Below are positions 1-9,558 of a stretch of 64,000 nucleotides of DNA, piece by piece. The notes under the pieces are model-generated. The model was not told the DNA's origin and did not search any database. It saw only the letters and a list, made by a program, of their open reading frames with translations. The translations under genes and the position numbers were made by a program. The stretch covers positions 1,185,332 through 1,249,331 of the forward strand of contig NZ_LT904908.1 of assembly GCF_900199705.1 (NCBI RefSeq), read 5' to 3'. This DNA is from Collinsella provencensis. Its GTDB lineage: Bacteria > Actinomycetota > Coriobacteriia > Coriobacteriales > Coriobacteriaceae. How positions within the stretch are numbered: the first letter of the stretch is position 1; each line of letters opens with the position of its first letter.

Positions 1-98
1 TCCGCTATCCGACGCTGCTCGCTTGCGTGACTGCGTCGTAAATCGCGCTCGTGCGCTTCTGAGTTATACCGAGGAAGAAATCACAGGCACAAGCGTTA

Positions 99-131
99 CG
101 GGTTCGAGGACTATACATTTTCTCGAACCCG
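99..131. other. Hairpin in the left-edge non-coding stretch
   Basis: Positions 1-331 hold no gene I can support. The clearest structure is a perfect 10-bp inverted repeat (CGGGTTCGAG at 99-108, CTCGAACCCG at 122-131) with a 13-nt loop. No T-run follows on either strand, so I do not call it a terminator. A looser inverted repeat (TTTGCAT near 233, ATGCAAA near 271) lies just downstream of the sirtuin stop and might help end that transcript. Confidence 0.35.
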
Positions 132-331
132 CTTTGCGCAATTAGGCAGGGTTTTTGCATTACTTTCCCGTTTCGTAGAGTAGACATGTCTTTTTGCGAA
201 AAACGCACCTCATCTACCTGCGATCTTGTCTTTGCATTTTTCGGTCTACTTCGCAAAAACCGAAACCGATGCAAAAAACCTACTGTATTGTGCAGCGCAT
301 CGCCTCATCGCCGCGCGCCGCCCCAACGTGT

Positions 332-1087
332 TTAGAAATCGAGCACTTCGCCCACGTTTGCTGCAATGCAGGCGTGGGCGCTTGCGTCGCGCGGGGTCGG
401 CGTGCGGTTGATGATGGCAACATGGTCGCCGCTAAAGTAATCGATGAGTCCCGCCGCCGGATACACCGACAGGCTGGTGCCCGCGATTACCAGCAGGTCA
501 GCATGTGCAATGGCACGTACAGCTCCCGTCACCGTCGTGTCGTCAAGCGCTTCTTCGTACAGCACCACGTCTGGCTTCACCACGGCGCCGCACTTCGGAC
601 AATGAGGCGCGCCGTCGGAGCTGCGTTTGCGCAGGTCCAGCAGCTCCTCCACCGTATAGGGAGCGCCGCAACCCATGCAGTAGTTGCGCCACACGCTGCC
701 GTGCAGCTCAAACACGTTGTGGCTGCCCGCCTTCTGATGCAGGCCATCGATGTTTTGGGTTACCACGGCCGAAAGCGTTCCCTCGCGCTCCAGTTCAGCC
801 AGCTTGCGGTGTGCCGCGTTGGGCTGGGCGTCTAACGCCAACATGCGGTCGCAGTAGAAATCGAAAAACTCATGAGGTCGAGCGTCGAAAAAACTGCGCG
901 AGACGATCGTTTCGGGAGGATAGGCGTAGCGCTGCGCATACAATCCATCAGCACTGCGGAAATCGGGAATGCCGCTTTCGGTGGAAACGCCAGCGCCGCC
1001 GAAGAACACCATACGTCCCGGTTTGCACGTGCGAATCCAGGTGCGGAGCTGCTCAATGTCGTGTTGCGTGCGCTCGTCGACTTCCAT
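332..1087 (-). CDS. cobB: Sir2-family NAD-dependent protein deacylase
   Basis: This gene encodes a sirtuin that removes acyl groups from lysines using NAD+, giving nicotinamide and O-acyl-ADP-ribose. The N-terminal NAD-binding signature GAGVSTESGIPDFRS is present, followed by TQNIDGLHQKAG with its catalytic-region residues and ELHGS with the catalytic histidine. Two CxxC pairs (CMGC, CPKC) should bind structural zinc, and GTSLSV lies in the second half of the Rossmann fold. At about 251 residues it has normal family length. I chose the ATG at 1087 because GAGGG lies 4 nt upstream; a GTG at 1102 would add five residues and lacks a better ribosome site. It stands alone between tRNA-Gly and the window edge. 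Deacetylase or desuccinylase preference cannot be read from the sequence. Confidence 0.93.
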   Translation of the reverse strand: MEVDERTQHDIEQLRTWIRTCKPGRMVFFGGAGVSTESGIPDFRSADGLYAQRYAYPPETIVSRSFFDARPHEFFDFYCDRMLALDAQPNAAHRKLAELEREGTLSAVVTQNIDGLHQKAGSHNVFELHGSVWRNYCMGCGAPYTVEELLDLRKRSSDGAPHCPKCGAVVKPDVVLYEEALDDTTVTGAVRAIAHADLLVIAGTSLSVYPAAGLIDYFSGDHVAIINRTPTPRDASAHACIAANVGEVLDF

Positions 1088-1118
1088 ACTGCCCTCTTTC
1101 ACGTTGGCGAAACGAAAA

Positions 1119-1142
1119 ACGCCGACCTGGTAGGGCCGGCGT
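1119..1142 (-). terminator. Intrinsic terminator after tRNA-Gly
   Basis: On the minus strand a hairpin with arms ACGCCGGCC and GGTCGGCGT is followed by a run of Ts. It lies between the tRNA-Gly gene and the sirtuin start, so it should end the tRNA transcript. Confidence 0.7.
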
Positions 1143-1151
1143 CAAATTCAA

Positions 1152-1226
1152 TGGAGCGGGTAACGGGACTCGAACCCGCGAATGTCAGCTTGGGAAGCTG
1201 ATGCCTTACCACTTGGCGATACCCGC
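1152..1226 (-). tRNA. tRNA-Gly (anticodon CCC)
   Basis: On the minus strand the acceptor arms GCGGGTA and TACCCGC pair fully. The anticodon stem TCAGC/GCTGA encloses the loop TTCCCAA, giving anticodon CCC. The T arm is GCGGG-TTCGAGT-CCCGT. The discriminator base is T, and CCA is encoded at 1152-1154. It decodes GGG glycine codons. Confidence 0.95.
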
Positions 1227-1359
1227 ATGGGATTTGATTATAGCCTACCAGCAGCGCAGCGCGTAACAATCATCGAATAAGCGCTTTCAGGATTGGCATA
1301 CTTGAACAAAGTTAAACGATAATGGTCAGTATGGATAAACTTAAAAGAGGTAGGTGCAC

Positions 1360-1776
1360 ATGGCGACAGTCGGTGAGAACATACGGCGGTATCGGGAGGC
1401 GCGGGGCATGAGCGCGACGGGACTCGCCGAGAAGGCCGGCATGACCGGAGACGAAATCCTGCACTGCGAGGACGGCGAGCTCTTACCAAGCGAAGATCAG
1501 GTGGCGGCAATCGCGCAGGCGCTCGACGTGTCGCCGAGGATGCTCGCAGACCACGGCATTAACGGCGCAAATGACCTGGTGGCAGCCCTATTGCAGCTCG
1601 AGGACGAGTTCGGTCTCGTCCCCGACATGTGCGACGGCGGTCTTTGGATCGACCACACGGCCAAGAACGCGCAGGAGGTTGACTCCGCGATCGGAGCTTG
1701 GGGCGTGATGCGCCACCGCCTCATCACCGGCGAGATCACCCAAGAGGAATACGACGCCTGGAGGCGGAAATTCTAG
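1360..1776 (+). CDS. XRE-family helix-turn-helix regulator
   Basis: This is a 138-residue protein. Residues 1 to about 62 form a Cro/C1-type helix-turn-helix (VGENIRRYREARGMSATGLA, then a recognition-helix region and ALDVSPRMLAD). The C-terminal half is unrecognised; it ends in ITGEITQEEYDAWRRKF, a short helical tail common in small regulators of this class. I chose the ATG at 1360, preceded by AGAGG about 9 nt upstream, over the GTG two codons earlier. It stands alone, divergent from tRNA-Gly and convergent with the large adhesin gene. Targets are unknown. DNA binding is well supported by the fold; autoregulation is only inference. Confidence 0.8.
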   Translation: MATVGENIRRYREARGMSATGLAEKAGMTGDEILHCEDGELLPSEDQVAAIAQALDVSPRMLADHGINGANDLVAALLQLEDEFGLVPDMCDGGLWIDHTAKNAQEVDSAIGAWGVMRHRLITGEITQEEYDAWRRKF

Positions 1777-1879
1777 CAAGCACTTCAGCTACCTCAACCT
1801 CCGCAAAGAGAGTCTCAATGACCCAGCACAACTAAACAGCGATTCAATTCGACATGCCCCAAAATCTAAGCAAGAAAAA

Positions 1880-1912
1880 GGGAAGGCATCCACTCGGACA
1901 CCTTCCCCTTTT
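1880..1912 (+). terminator. Terminator between convergent genes
   Basis: GGGAAGG (1880-1886) pairs with CCTTCCC (1901-1907), with an inner TCC/GGA pairing and a short apical loop. CTTTT follows on the plus strand and an A-run precedes (T-run on the minus strand). It can therefore serve both the XRE gene and the adhesin gene that reads toward it. Confidence 0.75.
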
Positions 1913-2033
1913 GCAAGCGCTCATCGCTCAACAGCGGGCAACCAGCCAGCTCCAGCTAGATAGTAAGCCGCCTAGCCACACCGCCTCACGTGTGGGTGGC
2001 AGAATCGCTCCGCCACCCACCAAACGCTGCGTC

Positions 2034-5000
2034 TTACTTCTTGCGGCGAATCGCCACGCCCGCGGCAACCGCACCGACTCCGACCGCTGCAATCGCAGCA
2101 AGGACGATACCGGGCAGCGCGTCACCCGTCTTGGGCATCTTCCCGTCTCCAGGCTTGCCATCATTCGGAACCTCGACCTTGGTGTACGTGTTCTTGAACA
2201 CGGGAGCGCCGTTGTCGCCCGCCGTCCAGTCGACCTTGAGCTTGCCGGTGCCCGGATCGGTCACGGACACATGGTAGGTAAAGACCGTGTCGTCATAGGT
2301 AATACCCTCGGCATTGCCTTTGACCTCGCGAATCTCATAGTCGAACTCACCGGTCTCGGCATACTCGATCGGCTTGAAGGAGATGTGCGCGACACCGCTC
2401 TTGTCTGGGGCAACGTTCTTGGCGGTCTGGATGACCTTGCCGTCCTGCACCAACTCGAACTCGAACTCACCGGCCTTGATATCGCGACCATCCAACTGCT
2501 TGATAGCGTTGAAGGTAATGCTCGAAGGAGCAGCCTTGTACGAATTGACGAATTTCAGATCGGTGCCCTCAGCATCGGCGACAGACCACGCGATTTCAAG
2601 CACGCCGTCAAAGTCGACGTCCGTGGCAACGGCGGTGACATCGTACGAGCTTGCATCATACGTGATGCCATCGCTCTCGTTCGGATCGACCTCAACCAAA
2701 CGATATTGATGCGTGCCAGGCTTCTTGAAGGTAACGGCACCCATCTTCACGTTTCCGCTCTCGTCGTTTTTGCCCTTAGCCACAACTTGGCCGCTGGCAA
2801 CATCAACAAGATCGAACTCGAACTCGCCATCAACCAGATCGCGGCCATCAAGCGTCTTAGTCAAAGTGAAGCCGCCCTCACCCGTCAAACTCGATTCCTT
2901 CGGGGTCGTGCTGTAGGTGTTGGTGAACTCGAATTGCGCTCCCTGATGGTCGGATTCCACACGCATGTGGCCCTGGCCGTCGTCAGTCACCGTGAGCTTG
3001 AAGGTCTTGGTCGCCTGCGCATCGTTGGTAACGCCCGAAGCGGTACCGCTCTCGGTCACATGATAGGTGAACGTCTTGGTGCGAGCACCATTCTCATCAG
3101 GGGTTACGCCATCAAGATAATCCTGCGTGAAGGTGATCTCGCCAAACCTCACGTCGCCGACAGCGTCGTTCTTCACCGAGGTGACATCGGGCAGCGGAGC
3201 TTCTTCCTCACCGGAAATCGTGAAGGTGAACTTGCCGTCGATAGTGGACACGGGCGCATCGCCATCGAGCCATTTGGAACCAGAAGGCGTAAACGGAGCC
3301 GTGGAAGTATAGGTGTTCTCGAAAGGAAGCTCGTTCATGCCGGTCGGATATTCAACCGTGATGTCGAACACGCCGTCCCCATCGTCTACCAGCTTGACGA
3401 CCACATTGAAGGATGTGACGTTGCCGGAGACAACGCCGGGCAGATTGCTCGTAACCTCGCTTACCTTATATTGAAGCTCGTAGGTGATATTGCCGTCCGC
3501 ATCAGCGGTCTTGACGGCCAAGCCATCGGCGACCGCCTTCTCCAAGCTCTCGCTCGTATACTGAATCGGCTTGAACTCAACAGTGCCATCGGCAGCGTTC
3601 TTGCCCGAGGACACCTCGTTGCAACCCTTATCCTCAACGACAAAGCTGAACTCACCTGCGTCCTGGGGACGGCCCGTCAGCTCTTTGCCGGCGTCGATCT
3701 TCACGTTGCCATCTCCACCGAGGGTGCCGGAAGAACCATACCTGTTGACGAACTCGATCTCAGCGGCAGCAGCATCGCCATTTGCCGTCGAATACGTATA
3801 CGTCTCGGCATTATCCTCGCTGTTCTTGTACACCGTCGTGGTGACCTCGAGAACGCCGGTCTCGTAATTGTCCTTGGTCGTGATGACCACGCCATATTCG
3901 GACTCATCATTGGTATAGCCCGTAGCGCCGCCAGTGCTCTCAACCACCGTATAGCTGTACGTCTTGCCGACATCCGCATGAGAGAACCTCACGCCCTCGC
4001 CGAAGGATTTCACCAACGACTTGTTGCCAGCTGTCGCGGCATCGGGGTTCTTGTATTCTTCGCCAGCCAAATCGATGCCGAATTTCTCGGCAGATGCCTG
4101 GTCACCGGGTTTCACCGTAATACCGAACTGGTTTGCAGCCATATCACGGCCGTTGAGGGTCTTGAATATGCTCAAGCCGCCCTTGGCACCGTAATCGAGT
4201 TCGGAAACATAGGTGTTCTCGAACTTTCGATTGAGAACCTGGGTAACCGATGCAGCAAGACGGCCGGTGGAGCTGCCGTTGCTGTCGAGGTCGGTCACAT
4301 GAACCGTGAAGATCGCAACGTTAGAGGTGTAGGTGATGCCGTTAATGGTCTTGCCGCCATTGGTCTCAGTCACCTGATACGTGTAGTCGCCTATCTTGTC
4401 ATACTTGATCGCACCGAAACCGAATGCGGCCTTGCCGTTCTTGAGGTCAGCCTTGGTAACGGTCGTCTTATCGTTTGCGGGCATAGGGGCACCTTGAGTC
4501 ACAGCCTCGAGCGTGAACTCGAACCTATCGGAATCGATCCAATCGCGTCCAGTCAGCACCTTGTTCAGGCCCACCGCTGCAGCATCAGGAGCAAAGGTCG
4601 TTTCGGCTGCCTTGTACTCGTTGATGAACGGGAGCGTATAGACGTCCCTGCCACCAAGAGATGACGGATTGATCTCGACATCTCCCCTGGTCACCTTGGT
4701 CTCGAGGTGCATGGAGCCGTCGCCGTCATCGATCGGGGTGATCTCCACCGTGTACACGGCGGATTCGGTGTTGTAGGTCACGCCAGGAAGCTTCTTGTCG
4801 TCCGAAGGAATGACCTCGGTCACGGTATAGGTGAAGGTCTTGTCCATATCCTCTTGAGCAAAGGTCAGATTAGCGAGCTTGTTAGGCATGGAATACGCGA
4901 CGCCAGCCGCCGTATCGGCCTCAACCGAGAAGCTCCTGTCGGTCGAAGAAAGCTTCTTCCGTGCTGCCTCATCCACTCCCTCGATCTGGAAGCTGAACTC

Positions 5001-8000
5001 TCCAGCCTTCTGATCCCTGCCATTGAGAGTGTTCGTGACGGTCACGGACGCCGCATCACCCAATCTTGCAGGCGCAACGGAATAGTTGTTTTCGAACGTT
5101 GCCGCAGTATCAGAGCCGCCCTCGTAGGTAACCGGGCCGTCGAGCTCCAGAACGCCGTCCATATCCTTGACCTTGATGGTGATGATCACGTTGTGGCGGT
5201 CGTACGCCATGCCGTCCCCGTCGGCTGCAGGAGCGTTCTCGCGCGCCGTGAACACATAGGTGCCGGGGCGCTTGATGGTCATGGAGCCGAAGTTGAAGCT
5301 CTTGGCCTCGCCGTCCTTCAGGTCAGTCACAGTCGCAGTTGCGGTCTCGGCGGCAGCGTCGTCCCCGAAGACGATGTAGTCGTTGGCCAGAGCGTTGCTC
5401 GTGGGCACGTTGCGGGCAGAGAGCGTGAACTCGAAGGCCTCGCCGTCCAGGGAATCGCGGCCGTTCAGGGTCTTGGTGCCAAGCGGTACGTTGTCAGTGT
5501 CGTTGGGGAGCGTCAGGTCCACGGGGTCGTAGCTGTTGCGGAAGGCCACCTCGGTCTCAGGGGTCGGATTCTGATCGACCACGCCGTCCACGACCTTGTA
5601 ATAGGTCTTGGCAACATGCACGGTGGAAACCCCTTCGACTTCCTGCGCCGTCACCACGAACTCGACCTGGTACTTCACCGGATCGTAGGTCATGCCCTGA
5701 TAGGTGTAGCCATTGCTGGCGTTGGCCTCAGCGGGGATAACCTCCTCGAGCATGTAGGTGTAGGTGTGGCCCACATGGTCCTGAGTGAACTCGATCTGCT
5801 GGTAGTTGACGGAATTGCCAACGTTCTCAACGGTGAGCTCGCCGCCCGTAGCGCCATCAGGCATCGGGGCGGAGCCGGCATTGTCGCCGATCGGATAGCC
5901 CTTGAACGAGAACTTGCCGTCGGAGATCGGGTTGCTGCCCGCCATGTTGCCGTTGCCGGTCTTGTCGTCGTAGTACTTGTGCGCAACGGGGCCAGCGTAG
6001 ACGGAATCCGCATTGAACGAGTTCACGAACCTCGCCGTCTTGTCGCCGACGTTCTCGTTGAGCGCGTTGCCGTGGTCGTCGGCGGATTTGACCATCGACG
6101 AGGTCGCGGAGAGCGTGCCGTCGCCGTTATCGGTCACCACGACCTTGACGGAGTAGCTCGCACGCGAGTAGCTGACGCCGGGGACGGCAGCGCCCTGCGG
6201 ACGGGTCTCGTCCACGGTATAGGTATACGTGCCGGGATGCGTGTATTCCACGGAACCGAAGCTGCCCGTCTTGGCATCCTCGGTCACCTGCACGGTCTTG
6301 TTGCGACCCGCAGAGCCCTCGGGCATGGGGTAGTTCGCGTTGTCCGCCATCAGGTCGAAGGTGAAGCTATTCGCCAGATCCCAGCGATCGAACTCCTTCT
6401 CGTACTTCACGAAGTCATCGGCAAAAAGCGTCACAGGGTCAACGTCGTAGACATTCACGAAGCTCGCCGTGGAGGTCGCATTGGCCGCAAGCGTGCCGGT
6501 ATCGCCCGTTTTGCCGATGTTCGTGAAGCCCGCTGGCATGCTGTCTTCGACCTCAGTGACGGTGTAGGCCGTCCCGCCCGAAAGCCCATGGATATGCAGC
6601 GCCTGCTCATCCTGCAGCTTGAGCGGCGTCGTGCACTTGCCCGTCGTCTTGTCGAAGGTCACGGTGAAGTGGTCGCCGACGAGGGTGTTGGTCGCATCCC
6701 TGATGCCGGCCGAATAGGTGCCGCTCTCGTTGAGGGCAGCGGGGTCGACCGTCACCTCGAAGATGAAGTCCTTGTTCTTGGTGACGCTGGCATCCAGGCT
6801 CTTGCCCGCGGTCACCTGGGCATCCTTGTAGATGGCCAGAGTGGCAGGCAGCTCCATATCAAGCTTGCCGTTGTTGCCCAAATGGACATTTACCTGCTGG
6901 CCGTTCTCGAGGTTATCCCACTGGGGGCCAAGAACCTCGGGAGCGGTGCCGGTAGGATTATCGTCCTTATCGAACTTGATGGAGTTGACGCGCGTCAGAC
7001 GAGTGCTGCCCTTCTCGATGAAGGCATTGCCATCGGAATCCTGGCCGATGTGCGACCTCACATACGAAAGGTTTGCAGCAGGGATCTCCTGATGGGCAAC
7101 CTCATCGGTCACCGCGCCGGTGCCATCCGCCTTCGTGGACTTGATGTACTCGCGCTCGTAATAGATAGGCTGATTGAAACTCGTATTCTCCAACTCGGCA
7201 TAGGTCAGCTTCTGAGTGCAATCCTTATCCTTATACAGGGGAGTGTCCTCGGTGAAGAAGTAGAACGAGTTGGTCTTGGCGGGAGTGAAGTTCGCCACCG
7301 TGTTTCCCAAGGTCTTCGAGCTGTCAAGCTGACCCTTGATGGATCCATCGTAGTAATTGGAGTAGAAGGAGATGGTTCCATCATCATCCGCATGGGCATC
7401 AATATAGGCCTGCAGCGCAGCATCATCGGCATCGTGCTGATCGAGGCCGTCGGCGATAGTCTCCTTGACCTCGTCCTTCAGGCTCACACCGTAAATGACA
7501 CGCAGAGGCAGGATCTCGTTAATGGAGAACGTGCGGTTGCCATTCTCGTCGGTCGTCACCCGCAAATGGCGCAGGGGGATCATGCTCGCGGGGATCTTCA
7601 CGGTCACGGTGTCGCCGTCGGCGAGCGTCTTGCCGGGCGTGACCTGGACGATGATGTCAGCCAGGTTGGCCTCAGGATATTGGGCATTGCTCACGGTACC
7701 GGTATAGTGGTAGGTCTTCACGCCGTCGGCGTCCGTATCGACGGTGCCCGAAGGTGAATGCAGCTGCTCTGCAAACGAAAGCTCATGGAACCTGGTCACA
7801 TGCATATACGCGCCGAGTTTGTCGGTGAAGGTCAGATAACCGGACTTGTTAGCGTAGCCATCCTGAATCTCAGTTGGTGAAGCAGGAAGCGATGAGACAG
7901 CATCGAAGACCTCATTGAAGATGTTGTTGAGCTGATCGGCGTCCTGGGCAGAGCGATAGTGCTTCTTGCCATCGGGGTTGCGCGTACCGAGGTTCGTGTA

Positions 8001-8828
8001 TGCCGTGGCATCAGGGTAGTTGCTCGAAACGCCCTGCATGTACTGGTTGGTTTGGTCGGCCACGCTGTCCTCATCGGCACCGTCGAAGATGCCGATGCTG
8101 TACACCAGCGCGCCGTCATCCTTGAGCTGCTTCGAGGTGGAGATGGCACTGTTCGCGACAGTTGCATCAAAGCCATTGTTGCCCGGCGTGCCATCGGTGA
8201 AGAAGATGACGACCTTCTGGGCATCGGAACGAACATCAGCGCCATTCAAAACAGCTTGCGCCTGCTGCATACCTAGACCGGCCTGCGTTCCACCATTTGC
8301 AGTGAGGTTGTTGACCGAGGTCTTGAGAGAATTAGCATTGTCGGTCAGGTTCTGTACAGTGGTCGCATTACCGGCAAACGTAGTGATGGCGATGTGGTGA
8401 CGCTTAGCTGGGTCGTCTATTTTGTTATTCAACTCATCGGCTTTGTCAATGAAATTGTTAGCAGCGCTCTTAAGTGCAGTAAGACGGGTGGAGGATTCCC
8501 TTGTGTAGAACTGGATGCCGTTCTGGTCATCCGCAGAAGACTTAGGGTCAACCTGTTGACCATTGAGCTCCCAGTACCGATTTGGGAAATTGCCAGCTCG
8601 AGTAATCTGCTGATACTCATCACCAACCAATGCGTAATAGGTGCCCAATCCCCATGTGCTATACGTCGGCGTATAAAAGTATCCGGTGCCGAAGCTATCG
8701 TCCATCGAACCCGACACGTCGAAGACCATGACGATGTCGAGCGGCTTGGACTCCATGGTTGTGGTGTTGGAGGTGGAGGAGAGCGCAGAAAGCATAACCA
8801 GGAAATCCTCGTCGGAATCCTTGCTCAC
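2034..8828 (-). CDS. Giant VWA/FctA-repeat cell-wall adhesin, body (separated from its signal peptide by an amber codon)
   Basis: The intact frame codes 2264 residues. Residues about 30-330 form a von Willebrand A domain with the MIDAS motif DVSGSMDDS near residue 37. An intermediate region follows, then about eleven tandem stalk domains. The first looks CnaB-like. The rest resemble FctA/Spy0128 pilin repeats, with a T(L/L)xGRD-type opening, a YxYxVxE core and a closing FxNxY; such domains usually carry a Lys-Asn isopeptide bond. The C-terminus is a sortase signal: MPKTG at about 2231, a hydrophobic span, then RRKK. The product should be a long wall-anchored adhesin or pilus tip. The frame has no true start here. 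It continues upstream, without frameshift, through a TAG at 8973-8975 into a signal-peptide segment. With that stop the listed body would need the weak GTG at 8828 and would not be exported. It may be a recent pseudogene, a read-through gene, or hold a sequence error. Confidence 0.85.
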   Translation of the reverse strand: MSKDSDEDFLVMLSALSSTSNTTTMESKPLDIVMVFDVSGSMDDSFGTGYFYTPTYSTWGLGTYYALVGDEYQQITRAGNFPNRYWELNGQQVDPKSSADDQNGIQFYTRESSTRLTALKSAANNFIDKADELNNKIDDPAKRHHIAITTFAGNATTVQNLTDNANSLKTSVNNLTANGGTQAGLGMQQAQAVLNGADVRSDAQKVVIFFTDGTPGNNGFDATVANSAISTSKQLKDDGALVYSIGIFDGADEDSVADQTNQYMQGVSSNYPDATAYTNLGTRNPDGKKHYRSAQDADQLNNIFNEVFDAVSSLPASPTEIQDGYANKSGYLTFTDKLGAYMHVTRFHELSFAEQLHSPSGTVDTDADGVKTYHYTGTVSNAQYPEANLADIIVQVTPGKTLADGDTVTVKIPASMIPLRHLRVTTDENGNRTFSINEILPLRVIYGVSLKDEVKETIADGLDQHDADDAALQAYIDAHADDDGTISFYSNYYDGSIKGQLDSSKTLGNTVANFTPAKTNSFYFFTEDTPLYKDKDCTQKLTYAELENTSFNQPIYYEREYIKSTKADGTGAVTDEVAHQEIPAANLSYVRSHIGQDSDGNAFIEKGSTRLTRVNSIKFDKDDNPTGTAPEVLGPQWDNLENGQQVNVHLGNNGKLDMELPATLAIYKDAQVTAGKSLDASVTKNKDFIFEVTVDPAALNESGTYSAGIRDATNTLVGDHFTVTFDKTTGKCTTPLKLQDEQALHIHGLSGGTAYTVTEVEDSMPAGFTNIGKTGDTGTLAANATSTASFVNVYDVDPVTLFADDFVKYEKEFDRWDLANSFTFDLMADNANYPMPEGSAGRNKTVQVTEDAKTGSFGSVEYTHPGTYTYTVDETRPQGAAVPGVSYSRASYSVKVVVTDNGDGTLSATSSMVKSADDHGNALNENVGDKTARFVNSFNADSVYAGPVAHKYYDDKTGNGNMAGSNPISDGKFSFKGYPIGDNAGSAPMPDGATGGELTVENVGNSVNYQQIEFTQDHVGHTYTYMLEEVIPAEANASNGYTYQGMTYDPVKYQVEFVVTAQEVEGVSTVHVAKTYYKVVDGVVDQNPTPETEVAFRNSYDPVDLTLPNDTDNVPLGTKTLNGRDSLDGEAFEFTLSARNVPTSNALANDYIVFGDDAAAETATATVTDLKDGEAKSFNFGSMTIKRPGTYVFTARENAPAADGDGMAYDRHNVIITIKVKDMDGVLELDGPVTYEGGSDTAATFENNYSVAPARLGDAASVTVTNTLNGRDQKAGEFSFQIEGVDEAARKKLSSTDRSFSVEADTAAGVAYSMPNKLANLTFAQEDMDKTFTYTVTEVIPSDDKKLPGVTYNTESAVYTVEITPIDDGDGSMHLETKVTRGDVEINPSSLGGRDVYTLPFINEYKAAETTFAPDAAAVGLNKVLTGRDWIDSDRFEFTLEAVTQGAPMPANDKTTVTKADLKNGKAAFGFGAIKYDKIGDYTYQVTETNGGKTINGITYTSNVAIFTVHVTDLDSNGSSTGRLAASVTQVLNRKFENTYVSELDYGAKGGLSIFKTLNGRDMAANQFGITVKPGDQASAEKFGIDLAGEEYKNPDAATAGNKSLVKSFGEGVRFSHADVGKTYSYTVVESTGGATGYTNDESEYGVVITTKDNYETGVLEVTTTVYKNSEDNAETYTYSTANGDAAAAEIEFVNRYGSSGTLGGDGNVKIDAGKELTGRPQDAGEFSFVVEDKGCNEVSSGKNAADGTVEFKPIQYTSESLEKAVADGLAVKTADADGNITYELQYKVSEVTSNLPGVVSGNVTSFNVVVKLVDDGDGVFDITVEYPTGMNELPFENTYTSTAPFTPSGSKWLDGDAPVSTIDGKFTFTISGEEEAPLPDVTSVKNDAVGDVRFGEITFTQDYLDGVTPDENGARTKTFTYHVTESGTASGVTNDAQATKTFKLTVTDDGQGHMRVESDHQGAQFEFTNTYSTTPKESSLTGEGGFTLTKTLDGRDLVDGEFEFDLVDVASGQVVAKGKNDESGNVKMGAVTFKKPGTHQYRLVEVDPNESDGITYDASSYDVTAVATDVDFDGVLEIAWSVADAEGTDLKFVNSYKAAPSSITFNAIKQLDGRDIKAGEFEFELVQDGKVIQTAKNVAPDKSGVAHISFKPIEYAETGEFDYEIREVKGNAEGITYDDTVFTYHVSVTDPGTGKLKVDWTAGDNGAPVFKNTYTKVEVPNDGKPGDGKMPKTGDALPGIVLAAIAAVGVGAVAAGVAIRRKK

Positions 8829-8972
8829 CGTACCAGGCGTGATGGTGATGTCGGAAGTGGAAACGGTCTTGTCAGGCCAGATGCGACCGACGTTCTCGGT
8901 TACGTAGCCCTTATCATCGTTTCCGATCAGGTCGCGATAGGCGAACTGCGTGGAGGGATCCGCAACCGTCCT

Positions 8973-9227
8973 CTATTCGAAATCCGCAAGCGGAGCAGGT
9001 TCGTCGGCAAGACCAAAGAACTGCATAACAGCATCGCCGGTGTTCACGAACCACGTGCCAACGTCCTCGAGAGGACTCGCCTCAGCACGCAGCGGCGTTG
9101 CCATCAAGAGCGTCGCGGCAAACAATGCAATTACAAGTGCGGCAACCCTTGCCCTTACTCTCGAAATGGCGGGGCGACTCTCAATAGTAAGGTGCCCCCC
9201 TGCACGTTTATTTCTCATATCAGCCAT
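8973..9227 (-). CDS. Signal-peptide fragment of the giant adhesin, ending at an in-frame TAG
   Basis: This 84-codon piece begins with a basic N-region, then a hydrophobic core (ARVAALVIALFAATLLMATP) and a plausible cleavage site after RAEA. It stops at TAG (8973-8975). The 48 codons between that stop and the downstream body stay open in the same frame. They read like the N-terminus of VWA adhesins of this class (VGRIWPDKTVSTSDITITPG). The ATG at 9227 is chosen because AGAGAA/GGGA lies upstream; a GTG at 9245 is an alternative. Alone it would give only a short secreted peptide. Confidence 0.7.
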   Translation of the reverse strand: MADMRNKRAGGHLTIESRPAISRVRARVAALVIALFAATLLMATPLRAEASPLEDVGTWFVNTGDAVMQFFGLADEPAPLADFE

Positions 9228-9245
9228 TCCCAGTTCTCTTTCCAC

Positions 9246-9558
9246 GACATAACTAGCTCAGGGCATAGTTATCCCCCCGATAGTAAACCCTTCCTATCAT
9301 AGCTGAAATAGATATGGATGTCGTCTCATATAAAGTGGATGGACAATTTCCCACGTTAACGAATAACAACAAGATACTTATCCACAAAATACACATATAA
9401 CTGGTCTACAGGCATGCGGAAAAGCACCCTTTTCAGTTCGTTGTCGGAATTATGTTGGCGTTACAACTGTTATGGCTGCGCATATCCAGTTTATCGTCGG
9501 ATACAAAAGCGCGGACCACCTTACATGAGCACTCAACGCCTTTGCGACGCTCATTCAC
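9246..9558. promoter_or_regulatory. Intergenic stretch upstream of the adhesin, with an isolated DnaA-box sequence
   Basis: This 313-bp A+T-rich gap should hold the promoter of the leftward adhesin gene. I see no clear -35/-10 pair. It contains an exact TTATCCACA (9378-9386), which matches the DnaA-box consensus, about 21 kb from the origin. No gene is evident here. Confidence 0.4.

Noticed and set aside
1854..7757. Two very long open frames on the plus strand opposite the giant adhesin (about 936 and 1016 codons).
   Set aside because: They mirror the minus-strand gene, whose codon bias leaves the opposite frame open. The translations are low-complexity and match no family.
8973..8975. Amber codon as pyrrolysine.
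   Set aside because: No Pyl genes are seen, TAG ends other genes here, and the protein class is not a Pyl user.
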